Assembly: GCA_017532355.1 (NCBI GenBank)
Contig: JAFXJK010000058.1
Span: 1 to 64,000, forward strand
Length of the DNA: 64,000 bases
Origin: Oscillospiraceae bacterium
GTDB lineage: Bacteria > Bacillota_A > Clostridia > Oscillospirales > JAAYXM01
Reading direction: 5' to 3'
Shown here: in pieces, positions 18,062 through 26,333 of the stretch
How the letters are laid out: each line of letters begins with the position of its first letter
Position numbering within the stretch: the first letter of the stretch is position 1
The notes under the pieces: model-generated
Seen by the model: the letters and a program-made list of their open reading frames with translations, nothing else
Databases searched by the model: none
Told to the model about the DNA's origin: nothing
Position numbers and translations under genes: made by a program

Positions 18062-18571
18062 ATGGAAGAGCTAATTTCACAGATAGTCGGGCTTATATCT
18101 TCGGCTATAATAATCTACATCGCGTTCGGTAAGGACATCAAAAAAATCCTCATCGGTGAGTTCTGCGTAAACTTTACGGTTGCGCTGACGTATTTTCTCT
18201 TAAGAGCCTATCTCGGGGGAATCCTCTGCCTTGTTGCGACCGCGCACACGTTTATATCATACGCATACAAAAAGAAGGAGAAAAGATTTCCGATATACCT
18301 TACCGTTCTCCTTTGTGCGGCATACGTTGCGCTCGGCGCCATAGGAGGAGAGAGTCTTCTTGATTATCTCCCCACAGTTTGCTCGGTTCTCTTCGCATTT
18401 GCAATAATTCAGAAAAACCCCCCTGCGTATAACATCTTTAACGCGACGAAGTCTGCCGTATGGGTGGCATATGATATCTTCATCGGCGCATATACCACGG
18501 CATTTGCCCACTTCTTCGTGTTTGTCTCTGCGATAGTCGCAATCGCTACATTCAACAAGCGAAAGAAATAA
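18062..18571 (+). CDS. YgjV-family inner-membrane protein
   Basis: A 169-residue very hydrophobic protein with about five to six membrane segments and a Lys/Arg-rich C-terminus (FNKRKK). The start (ISQIVGLISSAIIIYIAFGK) and the late FNATKSAVWVAYDIFIG segment resemble the bacterial YgjV family, whose function is unknown. It follows the GH109-like gene by 3 bases, so the two are co-transcribed; a link to sugar or amino-sugar handling is only suggested by this. Confidence 0.72.
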   Translation: MEELISQIVGLISSAIIIYIAFGKDIKKILIGEFCVNFTVALTYFLLRAYLGGILCLVATAHTFISYAYKKKEKRFPIYLTVLLCAAYVALGAIGGESLLDYLPTVCSVLFAFAIIQKNPPAYNIFNATKSAVWVAYDIFIGAYTTAFAHFFVFVSAIVAIATFNKRKK

Positions 18572-18608
18572 AAAAAGCTCCCAACTCTGACGGGTTGGGA
18601 GCTTTTTT
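18571..18608 (+). terminator. Terminator of the GH109-like operon
   Basis: AAAAAAGCTCCCAAC pairs with GTTGGGAGCTTTTTT. Confidence 0.92.
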
Positions 18609-18708
18609 AAGGAAGTTATGTGCCAAAATCGTGGTTTAAGGGTGTTTTATTCCTAAGAAGCACCGCCGTGGGGTGGGAGTTTTTTGCTTCTGAAAAAGGA
18701 CAGAAAAA

Positions 18709-18734
18709 AAGCACACAGTGTTAACCTGCGTGCC
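18709..18734 (-). terminator. Terminator of the small peptide gene
   Basis: On the minus strand GCACGCAG pairs with CTGTGTGC (one G-T pair) and is followed by seven T residues, about 110 bases past the small gene. A second hairpin with AAAGGGG/CCCCTTT lies at 18755-18780. Confidence 0.7.
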
Positions 18735-18844
18735 TGAAGAGACGCTTATAAAGGGGCAATGTGCACGTTACCCCTTTATGATTTGCTTTTTTTAATTATG
18801 CACAATGTGTCTGCCTGCATCGCAGACTCATCGTCACTACTCTA

Positions 18845-18997
18845 TTAGAGACCTGATGTTGAGAAGTCACTGAGTGAAGCGTGACCACCGTTCTCGATGT
18901 TAGAGTTACGGAAAAGCATAGCGATTCCGGAAGCTGTGATAACATCTGTAGAGTCAAGTGTGACGATTTCGAGTTTTGGTTCTGTATAGTTTTTCAT
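18845..18997 (-). CDS. Small 50-residue protein with DVITASG motif
   Basis: A short but well-supported gene: GGAGG about 9 bases before the ATG, a promoter (TTGCAT, 17 bp, TATAAT) and a downstream hairpin. The product starts MKNYTEPKLEIVTLDSTDVI, continues TASG and ends DFSTSGL. This N-terminal pattern (charged, YxxPxLEIxxL, then DVITAS) is common in short Clostridia proteins of unknown function and could be a leader-type sequence. No modifying enzyme or exporter gene is next to it, so a RiPP precursor role is only a possibility. The longer frame from 19054 starts upstream of the ribosome binding site. Confidence 0.72.
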   Translation of the reverse strand: MKNYTEPKLEIVTLDSTDVITASGIAMLFRNSNIENGGHASLSDFSTSGL

Positions 18998-19033
18998 ACT
19001 ACAGATCCTCCTCCACAAAATACTTGCAAAATT

Positions 19034-19062
19034 ATTATATAACATCTTATACACAAATGCAA
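19034..19062 (-). promoter_or_regulatory. Promoter of the small peptide gene
   Basis: On the minus strand TTGCAT (19057-19062), 17 bp, TATAAT (19034-19039). Confidence 0.75.
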
Positions 19063-19135
19063 GAGTTTTTTTAAAAAAAATTTAAAAAATTTTTATTTTT
19101 ATTCAAAAAAACGCAACGCAAGCAATAGAGCCAAA

Positions 19136-20146
19136 TTATCGTGTTTTAAGGTTTATAGTTTTCTTATTTATGGTTGTTGTGTCCTCTGTAATCTCGTCAT
19201 TTGTTGCCTCAAAGCGGATATATTCAAAGTTTTCCGCGAGACCGGGCGAGAGTTTTTCGATAGCAGCAAGAACCTTTTTGGATTCTGCGCGAAGCTCCTC
19301 TTCGTTATCAACAGAAACATCGGTTTTATAGAAAATCATCGGGAGAATGCCGTGGTCATCGTCATTTGCTATGCCGATTTCATAGACCGAGGAGTTGGTT
19401 GTTTCGGAAAGCGCAAGCGGAAGCTTGTGGGTTCCGGATATGTCAGCAAAGAGCTTGTAGCAGAGGTCTTCCATTTCAAGATCGTTTTCGTATCTGTAAA
19501 ATCCACCCGGACGGAAGATGTTGCCGAGCATGCAGGAGGAGACGTAAGCCGCGAAGAGCTTTCCGTCATCAGCAAGAGCCTGCGTGTTCTTATAGATAGC
19601 AGGAGCGCCCTTGCCGTTGTACTCAAAGTCCGTCGGAGAAATCCAGGTGATTTTGAATTTTCCGCCTTCCTTTGCGAGGAGAACTGACATCATATGGGAA
19701 ATCTTTTCTCCCTCGGAGACATACATCGCACAGTAAATTTCTTTTGAGGCAGGGGTTATCTCGATATAGTCCCCTGCTGCCTCACTCTTCTTAACTTTTA
19801 CGGGGGACTCTGAAACGGTGAGGTCATTCATGTAATACGAATCGTAAAGAATGAAGGGTTTATCCACAAGCTTTGTAACCTCGGAGAAGAAAGCACCGAG
19901 ATTTTCCTCGGTAGCTTCGAAGCCTGACGAGAAGAGGGGAAGAGCAAGAGAAGGGCTATTCTCCTCGAACGCCTGCATAAATGTAGAGAGAACTTCGTCA
20001 GCCTCAGCCTTTGTCTTGTCGTTCATTTCGGAAGTGAAGACATACTCTGGAGTTTCTGCCGGGGCAGGGGAGGTTTTGTCACAAGCTGTGAGGACAAGGG
20101 AAAGACTGAGCAAAAGCGCAAGGATAAGTGAGAGTGTCTTTTTCAT
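19136..20146 (-). CDS. Secreted lipoprotein of unknown function
   Basis: A 336-residue exported lipoprotein: N-terminal Lys pair, hydrophobic stretch and lipobox LVLTAC near residue 22. The mature part begins with a short Pro/Thr/Ala linker. Predicted alpha/beta content but no family that I recognise. AAGGAG lies 8 bases before ATG 20146; the longer frame from 20209 would overlap dacA. It follows dacA by 4 bases at the end of the dnaD-dnaC-dacA run, so it may act at the cell wall alongside the carboxypeptidase; this is inference from position. Confidence 0.8.
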   Translation of the reverse strand: MKKTLSLILALLLSLSLVLTACDKTSPAPAETPEYVFTSEMNDKTKAEADEVLSTFMQAFEENSPSLALPLFSSGFEATEENLGAFFSEVTKLVDKPFILYDSYYMNDLTVSESPVKVKKSEAAGDYIEITPASKEIYCAMYVSEGEKISHMMSVLLAKEGGKFKITWISPTDFEYNGKGAPAIYKNTQALADDGKLFAAYVSSCMLGNIFRPGGFYRYENDLEMEDLCYKLFADISGTHKLPLALSETTNSSVYEIGIANDDDHGILPMIFYKTDVSVDNEEELRAESKKVLAAIEKLSPGLAENFEYIRFEATNDEITEDTTTINKKTINLKTR

Positions 20147-20150
20147 GGTG

Positions 20151-21395
20151 CTATCTCCTTCTTTGTTGCATTTGTTGCATGCGGCGACGGCGACGGCGTC
20201 TGCGCGCACGGTATATCTTTTTGCGTATTATGATGGCAAGAAGCAAAAGCAGGATAAGGAAAATGAGAAGTCCGATTATCGCAAGGACAACAAGTCCAAG
20301 TACTGCAAGCGGGGACCTTTTCTTATCGCTCTTTGGCGGTGGAGTGAATGTGCGGACCGTTTGTGTATCCGCAACCGTGCACGGCACTGATGCAAGCTCT
20401 TCGCCGGTAGGTGCGGAAACAACGATGAAGTGCTCTCCTGCAACTTCCTTTGCAGTGATTGTGAGGTCGCTTAAGGAAATGTTATTTTCAATGCTTATTT
20501 CAATATTTTTTTCAAGGCGGTAGTCCTTGTCAGACGGAAGGTCCGCCTTCGTTACGGTCAGAGTGTGGAAGCTTTCAAAGCCGTAGTCGAGAAGCGCCTT
20601 TGTGTCGGTATATCTGTCATAGTCGCGAGGACTTCTCATAACTACCGCGATGAGCGTTCTTCCGTCTCTTTCCGCGGCTGTTACGAGAGTACAAAGAGCG
20701 TCGGTTGTGTATCCTACCTTTCCTCCGACAAAACCGTCATAGAGAAGGGAAGGATCGCTTATCATATAGTGCTGATTTACAAAAAGCCTTTCCTCAGGCT
20801 GTTCGTTGGTCGGAGCCATCGTGTATTTGTACGTTCCGAAGATTTTTCGGAAATCGTCGTTGCGTAGCGCGTAGCGCGTGATGCACGCCATATCGTAGGC
20901 TGTTGTCAGATGGTTCGGGTCACGGAGACCGTTTGCATTGACAAAAGTGGTGTTTTTCGCACCTGCTGCACGGGCGGTTTCGTTCATCATCGAGACGAAG
21001 TTTTCAATTGTGCCGCCGCAGTGCTCTGCAATACCGTTGCATGCCTCGTTTGCCGAGACGAGAAGTGCGGCGTATGATGCTTCTTCAAGAGTGAGCTCTT
21101 CGCCGACATCAAGGGCGATGTGGCTTGAGTTTCTCGAAACCGAGAAAACCGCGTTTTCCGACATGGTAATCTTGTCGGTAAGGCTTCCGTTTTCGAGTCC
21201 GCAGATAACGGTGGCAATTTTTGTTATGCTTGCAGGATGCTTTTGAACGTGCATATTCTTGTCGTAAAGAACCTGCCCCGTTTCCGCATCCATAAGCACG
21301 GCCGACTCGGATATGAGTGATGGTGCTGCCGAGGCTGTGCAGAAGAGAAACGCGGAAAGAGCCGCGGCGAGAAGGAATTTTAAAAATCGCGTCAT
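20151..21395 (-). CDS. D-alanyl-D-alanine carboxypeptidase (S11), membrane-anchored
   Basis: This penicillin-binding protein trims the terminal D-Ala from peptidoglycan stem peptides. A signal peptide (to about Ala24) is followed by the S11 domain with SITK (56-59, nucleophile Ser56), SAN (in LLVSANEACNG) and KVG in GGKVGYT in place of the usual KTG. A C-terminal domain, then one membrane helix (LAVLGLVVLAIIGLLIFLIL) and a very basic tail with a run of eight Arg anchor it to the membrane. The start is ATG 21395 with AGGAG; the frame from 21434 is less likely. It lies between dnaC and the lipoprotein gene. Confidence 0.93.
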   Translation of the reverse strand: MTRFLKFLLAAALSAFLFCTASAAPSLISESAVLMDAETGQVLYDKNMHVQKHPASITKIATVICGLENGSLTDKITMSENAVFSVSRNSSHIALDVGEELTLEEASYAALLVSANEACNGIAEHCGGTIENFVSMMNETARAAGAKNTTFVNANGLRDPNHLTTAYDMACITRYALRNDDFRKIFGTYKYTMAPTNEQPEERLFVNQHYMISDPSLLYDGFVGGKVGYTTDALCTLVTAAERDGRTLIAVVMRSPRDYDRYTDTKALLDYGFESFHTLTVTKADLPSDKDYRLEKNIEISIENNISLSDLTITAKEVAGEHFIVVSAPTGEELASVPCTVADTQTVRTFTPPPKSDKKRSPLAVLGLVVLAIIGLLIFLILLLLLAIIIRKKIYRARRRRRRRRMQQMQQRRR

Positions 21396-21440
21396 TGAAA
21401 TTTTCTCCTGTTCGGGTTTTAATTTATTCTGCACAGAATG

Positions 21441-22403
21441 TCACCGCATTAAACGGATGTCTTTTCCGAGAAACTCGAGTTTTACGAAATCTCCCTCAAG
21501 CCGTGAGAGCGTATGCGCGCCGTAGCGTGCCGCAATATCCTCTCTCTTCAGCGGAGAGATGATAATCGTTGCTTTACCCGACACGAGACGGGAGTTTATT
21601 ATGTTGTAGAGAGCCGCGGTGGTAAACGGAGTCGCCATTTCGCATCCGACATCGTCGATGATGAGAAGCGAGCAGGAATATATTGCGTCAAGGTCGTCCT
21701 CGCGTCTTCCGAATTTAATGTCTTCGAGTTCTCCGAGGAGCGAAAAAGCCGTGTCATAAATGACGGAGAAGCCACGCTCCGCGACCGTACGTGCGATTGC
21801 GTGAGCGAGAAACGTCTTTCCGAGACCGCTGTCACCGTTTATAAAAAGGCTCATCGCTCCTTCACCGAAATTCTCGGCAAAGTTGCGGCAGAAAGAGAAG
21901 ACCTCTTTCATCTGCGCACGCGGCGAAAGAGTGCCCGTACCGTTTTCGGGATAGACATCAAGCCTGAAATCCGAAAAGGAGACGTTGTTGATGCGAAGGT
22001 TTTTGTTTATCTTCTCAGCAACTGCCGTTTCATAGCGCTTGTGCATACAGCGGCAGAGAACGCCGCCGTCATACCCTGTGTCGTTGCAGACATCGCAGGT
22101 ATATTTTACATCCGTCACGTCGGGAGCATAGCCTGCATCTGTAAGAAGAGACTGTCTCTCGGCAATAAGCTTTGCGTTTTTCTCACGGCGGAGAGCAAGG
22201 ACGTCCGCTGCGCTTTCTTTCTTCCCGAAGGATGCGCGGATGATGTCAAACGCGGTTGAGGAAAGCTCGGAGTCAATCTCGCGTACTCTCGGAAGCTTCT
22301 CGTAAACCTCAAGGCGTTTTGCCTCAGTTGCAGCTTCAAGCTTTATTCGCTCATTTGCCCTCTCGCGGACAATGGATTCCACTATATCATTATCGTATTT
22401 CAT
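21441..22403 (-). CDS. DnaC/DnaI-type replicative helicase loader ATPase
   Basis: A 320-residue AAA+ protein that likely loads the replicative helicase. After a charged N-terminus comes a Zn-binding cluster CDVCNDTGYDGGVLCRC, then the ATPase core with Walker A NGDSGLGKTF, Walker B LLIIDDVG and a sensor near IINSRL. AAGGAGT precedes ATG 22403. It lies 3 bases after the DnaD-domain gene; the two form the Firmicute-type helicase-loading pair. The name dnaI or dnaC depends on convention and no symbol is given. Confidence 0.9.
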   Translation of the reverse strand: MKYDNDIVESIVRERANERIKLEAATEAKRLEVYEKLPRVREIDSELSSTAFDIIRASFGKKESAADVLALRREKNAKLIAERQSLLTDAGYAPDVTDVKYTCDVCNDTGYDGGVLCRCMHKRYETAVAEKINKNLRINNVSFSDFRLDVYPENGTGTLSPRAQMKEVFSFCRNFAENFGEGAMSLFINGDSGLGKTFLAHAIARTVAERGFSVIYDTAFSLLGELEDIKFGRREDDLDAIYSCSLLIIDDVGCEMATPFTTAALYNIINSRLVSGKATIIISPLKREDIAARYGAHTLSRLEGDFVKLEFLGKDIRLMR

Positions 22404-22406
22404 AAG

Positions 22407-23342
22407 TTACTCCTTCCTTGAGCCAATGCGGCGGTTGAGTTCGCGAAGCCTCTCTGCCGCCGAAACATCTGCTTCTGAAGATTTTGCGGTGGTAACTTGT
22501 CTGGTGTCGTGGCGGTCGATATCCGAAGCGCTTTTAATGCCTTCAGAGTACCACACCTGCAATATTTTATCCATATATCGCCATTTTAAAGAACCGGTGT
22601 TGGTAACAGTTTTGTCGTATGCCGAGGAGATGAGCTCGTCGGAAAGCTCAAGGCGGAGCCATTCTGAAATGTACTTATCCTCCGTAGGAGCGAGAGGCCG
22701 CCCGAAAATTCCGCAGAGCGCGGCGACGCGCATTTTGTCCGACGAAAGCTTTTCAAGCTCGCGGAGATATTCTTCTGCACGTCCTGCAGTAAGGATTCCC
22801 TCGCGAACCCAGATTTTTGCTCTCTTTTCAATTGTCCGCATCGTAGGAACGCGACCCTCGCCGTATTTCTTCTTTGTTTCGTCAATACAGCTTGTTACAA
22901 GCAGGCATATAACGTCAACAGGAAGCCCGAGCCAGGAATAGATGCCGAGAAGCACCTGCAAATCGACTGTTGAAAGAAGTTTCCCGAGTTTCTGCTCGCA
23001 GAAGATGACGAGACTTTTGAAGTCCGCATCACTGCCAATGTGTTCGGCAACGTCCGTCTGCGAATATTCGGGAATCTCATCGGAGCGATCGGGGATGTTC
23101 CGGCGAGAAGGTTTTCCGATGAGACCGATTTCGGCGAGAGTATCAACTGCCGCAAGAACGCGGTCAGCTGTAAAGTGGAGCCTGTGTGCCGCGGCTTCAA
23201 CGTCAATTTCGTCAGAATGAGATAATATGTATATGTAAAGAAGAGCCGCATCCCCCGAAGCTTTGTCCATAAGACGGTCTGCGGCGGCGGCAGAAATTGT
23301 AACGGTATTCGAATCAGAAAGCCTGACCTTCAACTTTGCCAT
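22407..23342 (-). CDS. DnaD-domain primosome protein
   Basis: A 311-residue protein. The N-terminal winged-helix-like part (about 30-90, ASGDAALLYIYILSHS, DTLAEIGLIGKP) and a C-terminal DnaB/DnaD domain (about 110-260, with IYSWLGLPVDVICLLVTSC and KIWVREGILTAGRAEEYL) mark it as a DnaD relative that remodels DNA at the origin or at restarted forks. It is first in the operon behind a good promoter and adjacent to the helicase loader. The family assignment is good; the exact role (DnaD versus phage-type) is inferred. Confidence 0.87.
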   Translation of the reverse strand: MAKLKVRLSDSNTVTISAAAADRLMDKASGDAALLYIYILSHSDEIDVEAAAHRLHFTADRVLAAVDTLAEIGLIGKPSRRNIPDRSDEIPEYSQTDVAEHIGSDADFKSLVIFCEQKLGKLLSTVDLQVLLGIYSWLGLPVDVICLLVTSCIDETKKKYGEGRVPTMRTIEKRAKIWVREGILTAGRAEEYLRELEKLSSDKMRVAALCGIFGRPLAPTEDKYISEWLRLELSDELISSAYDKTVTNTGSLKWRYMDKILQVWYSEGIKSASDIDRHDTRQVTTAKSSEADVSAAERLRELNRRIGSRKE

Positions 23343-23378
23343 CTGTCTGTCTCCCCAAAAGAAAAATATACATAATAC

Positions 23379-23407
23379 ATTATACAGGATTTTTCATTTT
23401 TCGTAAA
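23379..23407 (-). promoter_or_regulatory. Promoter of dnaD-dnaC-dacA operon
   Basis: On the minus strand TTTACG (23402-23407), 17 bp, TATAAT (23379-23384). Confidence 0.68.
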
Positions 23408-23472
23408 TACATATTACAAAAATTTTTTATTTTCCATTTGTGCAAAAAAATTAAATTTCCAGTTAAAATAAG

Positions 23473-23501
23473 TTGACCGAGACAAAATAAAGTGTTAACA
23501 T
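23473..23501 (+). promoter_or_regulatory. Promoter of nfnAB operon
   Basis: TTGACC (23473-23478), 17 bp, TAACAT (23496-23501), divergent from the dnaD promoter. Confidence 0.55.
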
Positions 23502-23533
23502 ATATTTATATAATGGGAGAAGGAGAAGTGAAA

Positions 23534-24376
23534 ATGTACGAAATTATTAAAAAAGAAGCTTTGAATCCCACCGTTGTAAGAATGGTAATTAAAGCACCTG
23601 AAGTTGCACACCGCGCCAATGCAGGCCAGTTCGTAATTCTCCGCGCGGATGATAACAGCGAGAGAATTCCGCTTACGATTGCTGATTTTGACAGAGAAGC
23701 GGGAACGGTTACGATTATCTTCCAGATAGTCGGAGCAGGAACGGAAGTCCTCAACCATAAAAACGAGGGCGACTGCATTTCTGACTTTGCAGGTCCGCTC
23801 GGAAAGAAAACCGAAACCGAAGGACTTAAGACAGTTGCTGTTGTTGGCGGAGGTGTGGGCAGTGCGATTGCATACCCCGTTGCGAAGAAGCTCCACGAGC
23901 AGGGAACGTTTGTTGACGCTATCTGCGGTTTCCGCACACGAGACCTTGTAATCCTTGAAGATGAATTTAAGGCGGCAAGCAGCGAATTCCATCTCCTGAC
24001 GGATGACGGCTCCTATGGCGAGCACGGCCTTGTTACGGACGCTCTCCGAGCCCTTATCGAGAGTGGCAGAAAGTATGACGAGGTTATCGCCATCGGTCCT
24101 CTTCCGATGATGAAGTTTGTATCTCTCCTTACAAAGGAATACGGCATTAAGACCGTTGTAAGTATGAACCCGATTATGATTGACGGAACGGGAATGTGCG
24201 GCGGCTGCCGTCTTACCGTTGGCGGCGAGACGAAGTTTGCCTGTGTTGACGGCCCTGAGTTTGACGGTCACCTTGTAGATTTTGACGAAGCTATGCGCCG
24301 TTCGAAGATGTATGCTGATTTCCAGAAGCATTCTTATGAAGATACTTGCAACCTTTTCAAAAAGGAGGTCGAATAA
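23534..24376 (+). CDS. nfnA: Ferredoxin:NADP+ oxidoreductase small subunit (NfnA/sulfide dehydrogenase beta-like)
   Basis: A 280-residue flavoprotein related to PyrK/dihydroorotate-dehydrogenase electron-transfer subunits. An N-terminal FAD-binding barrel (GQFVILRADDNSERIPLTI) is followed by a NAD-binding half (VAVVGGGVGSAIAYPVAKKL) and a C-terminal [2Fe-2S] site (GMCGGCRLTVGGETKFAC). With the next gene it forms the electron-bifurcating NADH-dependent ferredoxin:NADP+ oxidoreductase common in anaerobes. AGGAG precedes ATG 23534; the frame from 23492 is longer but lacks a ribosome binding site. It ends one base before the nfnB start codon. Confidence 0.92.
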   Translation: MYEIIKKEALNPTVVRMVIKAPEVAHRANAGQFVILRADDNSERIPLTIADFDREAGTVTIIFQIVGAGTEVLNHKNEGDCISDFAGPLGKKTETEGLKTVAVVGGGVGSAIAYPVAKKLHEQGTFVDAICGFRTRDLVILEDEFKAASSEFHLLTDDGSYGEHGLVTDALRALIESGRKYDEVIAIGPLPMMKFVSLLTKEYGIKTVVSMNPIMIDGTGMCGGCRLTVGGETKFACVDGPEFDGHLVDFDEAMRRSKMYADFQKHSYEDTCNLFKKEVE

Positions 24377-24377
24377 G

Positions 24378-25757
24378 ATGGCAAACATGTCTCTTAAAAA
24401 GAACGAAATGCCTCAGCAGAGCCCGGATATCCGTCGCACGAATTTTGACGAGGTTGCTCTCGGCTATACCGCCGAGCAGGCGATAGACGAGGCAAAACGT
24501 TGCCTTCAGTGCAAGAACCGTCCGTGTGTCGGCGGTTGCCCAGTAAACGTAAAGATTCCTGAGTTTATTGCCCATGTAGCAGAGGGTGATTTTGAGGGAG
24601 CATATAAAGTAATCACGGAAACCAACTCCCTTCCTGCAGTTTGCGGAAGAGTTTGTCCGCAGGAGACACAATGCGAGTCAAAGTGTGTCCGCGGCATCAA
24701 GGGCGAGCCGGTTGCAATCGGCCGTCTTGAGCGCTTTGTTGCTGACTACCACATGCAGCACAATACGGAAAAACCCGTAAAGCCCGAGAGCAACGGCCAC
24801 CGCGTCGCAATCGTAGGCGCAGGTCCGTCAGGTCTTGCTTGCGCAGGAAGCCTCGCTTCAAAGGGATATCAGGTAACTGTCTTTGAAGCCCTCCACGTTG
24901 CAGGCGGCGTTCTCAGCTACGGCATCCCCGAATTCCGCCTTCCGATCAAGGTAGTAAAGAACGAAATCGAATCCTTAAAGGCTCTTGGCGTTGAGATAAA
25001 GACAAATATGATTATCGGAAAAACTTTCCTCATCGATGAGCTCTTTGAGGAAGGCTATGAGGCTGTATTCATCGGTTCTGGAGCAGGTCTTCCGAAGTTT
25101 ATGAATATCCCGGGAGAAAACCTCAATTGCGTATATTCCGCAAACGAGTTTTTAACCCGTATCAACCTCATGGAAGCATATAAGGAAAATTCACGCACAC
25201 CTATCTTCCATCCGAAGCACGCGGTTGTCGTCGGTGGCGGTAACGTTGCTATGGACGCGGCACGAAGCGCAAGAAGAATCGGCGCAGAGGTCACTCTCGT
25301 TTACCGCCGTACCGAAAAAGAGCTTCCGGCACGAAAGGAAGAGGTCGAGCACGCGCTCGAAGAGGGAATCAAGTTTGAGTTCCTCACGTCTCCGATTGAA
25401 ATCAACGGTGAGGACGGCAGAGTCAAGTCCATCACCTGCCAGAGAATGGAGCTCTCCGAGCCCGATGAATCTGGAAGAGCTCGCCCTGTCGTTATCGAGG
25501 GCAGCGAGTTTGAGATGGAGTGCGACTGTGTAATTATGGCAATCGGCACATCGCCGAATCCGCTTATCGCATCCTCAACAGAAGGTCTTGATACCCAGCG
25601 CTGGGGCGGAATCGTCGCAGACGAAAAGGGAAAGACAAGCCGTGATATGGTATGGGCAGGCGGCGACGCGGTTACGGGTGCTGCAACTGTTATCCTCGCA
25701 ATGGGCGCAGGAAAGACAGCAGCAGAGGAAATCGACCGCGCAATTATGGGAAAATAA
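24378..25757 (+). CDS. nfnB: Ferredoxin:NADP+ oxidoreductase large subunit (NfnB/GltD-like)
   Basis: A 459-residue flavoprotein of the glutamate synthase small-subunit family. The N-terminal domain holds two [4Fe-4S] cysteine sets (CLQCKNRPCVGGC and CGRVCPQETQCESKC), then FAD-binding VAIVGAGPSGLACAGSLA, NADP-binding VVVGGGNVAMDAARSARR and a C-terminal GGDAVTGAATVILAMGAG. The AAAGGAGGTC site before ATG 24378 overlaps the end of nfnA, showing coupled translation. The NfnA pairing and lack of a gltA large subunit argue for NfnB rather than glutamate synthase. Confidence 0.92.
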   Translation: MANMSLKKNEMPQQSPDIRRTNFDEVALGYTAEQAIDEAKRCLQCKNRPCVGGCPVNVKIPEFIAHVAEGDFEGAYKVITETNSLPAVCGRVCPQETQCESKCVRGIKGEPVAIGRLERFVADYHMQHNTEKPVKPESNGHRVAIVGAGPSGLACAGSLASKGYQVTVFEALHVAGGVLSYGIPEFRLPIKVVKNEIESLKALGVEIKTNMIIGKTFLIDELFEEGYEAVFIGSGAGLPKFMNIPGENLNCVYSANEFLTRINLMEAYKENSRTPIFHPKHAVVVGGGNVAMDAARSARRIGAEVTLVYRRTEKELPARKEEVEHALEEGIKFEFLTSPIEINGEDGRVKSITCQRMELSEPDESGRARPVVIEGSEFEMECDCVIMAIGTSPNPLIASSTEGLDTQRWGGIVADEKGKTSRDMVWAGGDAVTGAATVILAMGAGKTAAEEIDRAIMGK

Positions 25758-25775
25758 CTCAGGAGTGTTTATAAA

Positions 25776-26321
25776 ATGTACGAGAATATAAAAGAAAGTC
25801 TTAAAGCAGCGGCAGAGGAGCTTATTATTGCCGCAAAGCTTTGTGCAGGTGATGTTGTCGCCGTCGGATGCTCAACAAGCGAGGTCATGGGTGAAAAAAT
25901 CGGAACCTCGAGCGTCGCAGAGCTTGGTGAAGTTATCTATGCTTCCCTTGCCGAAGTATTTTCGGCAAAGGGGATACATATTGCGGCACAGTGCTGTGAG
26001 CATTTAAACCGCGCACTCATTATGGAGCGCGAGGCATCTCGCGGTGCATACGTCTGCAATGCAGTCCCCCAGCCAAAGGCAGGCGGCTCATTTGCGACTG
26101 CAGCATACAAGGCAATGCGCGACCCCGTGGCGGTTGAGAGCTTTCTTGCAGACGCAGGTATGGATATAGGTGATACGCTTATCGGTATGCACGTCCGTCC
26201 TGTTGTCGTTCCAACAAGACTTTCCGTAAAGTCAATCGGCAATGCGCACCTTGTCTGCGCAAGAAGCCGCGCAAAATTCATCGGCGGCGAGCGCGCTCAT
26301 TATGACGACAATTTAAAGTAA
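25776..26321 (+). CDS. UPF0340 family protein (YwlG-like)
   Basis: A 181-residue cytosolic protein matching the TIGR01440/UPF0340 family of Firmicutes (B. subtilis YwlG). Conserved-looking segments are VAVGCSTSEVMGEKIG, AAQCCEHLNRALIMER, NAVPQPKAGGSFATAAY and MHVRPVVVPTR. The biochemical function is not known. It sits 18 bases after nfnB and 12 before yfbR, so it is probably part of this operon. Confidence 0.9.
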   Translation: MYENIKESLKAAAEELIIAAKLCAGDVVAVGCSTSEVMGEKIGTSSVAELGEVIYASLAEVFSAKGIHIAAQCCEHLNRALIMEREASRGAYVCNAVPQPKAGGSFATAAYKAMRDPVAVESFLADAGMDIGDTLIGMHVRPVVVPTRLSVKSIGNAHLVCARSRAKFIGGERAHYDDNLK

Positions 26322-26333
26322 AGGATAAGAGCA

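Noticed and set aside
23495..24388. 297-residue minus-strand frame
   Set aside because: It lies fully antisense to nfnA, which has cofactor motifs and a ribosome binding site. It has no recognisable domain.
24378..25757. Glutamate synthase small subunit (GltD)
   Set aside because: There is no large subunit gene nearby, and the adjacent NfnA-type flavoprotein makes NfnB the better reading.
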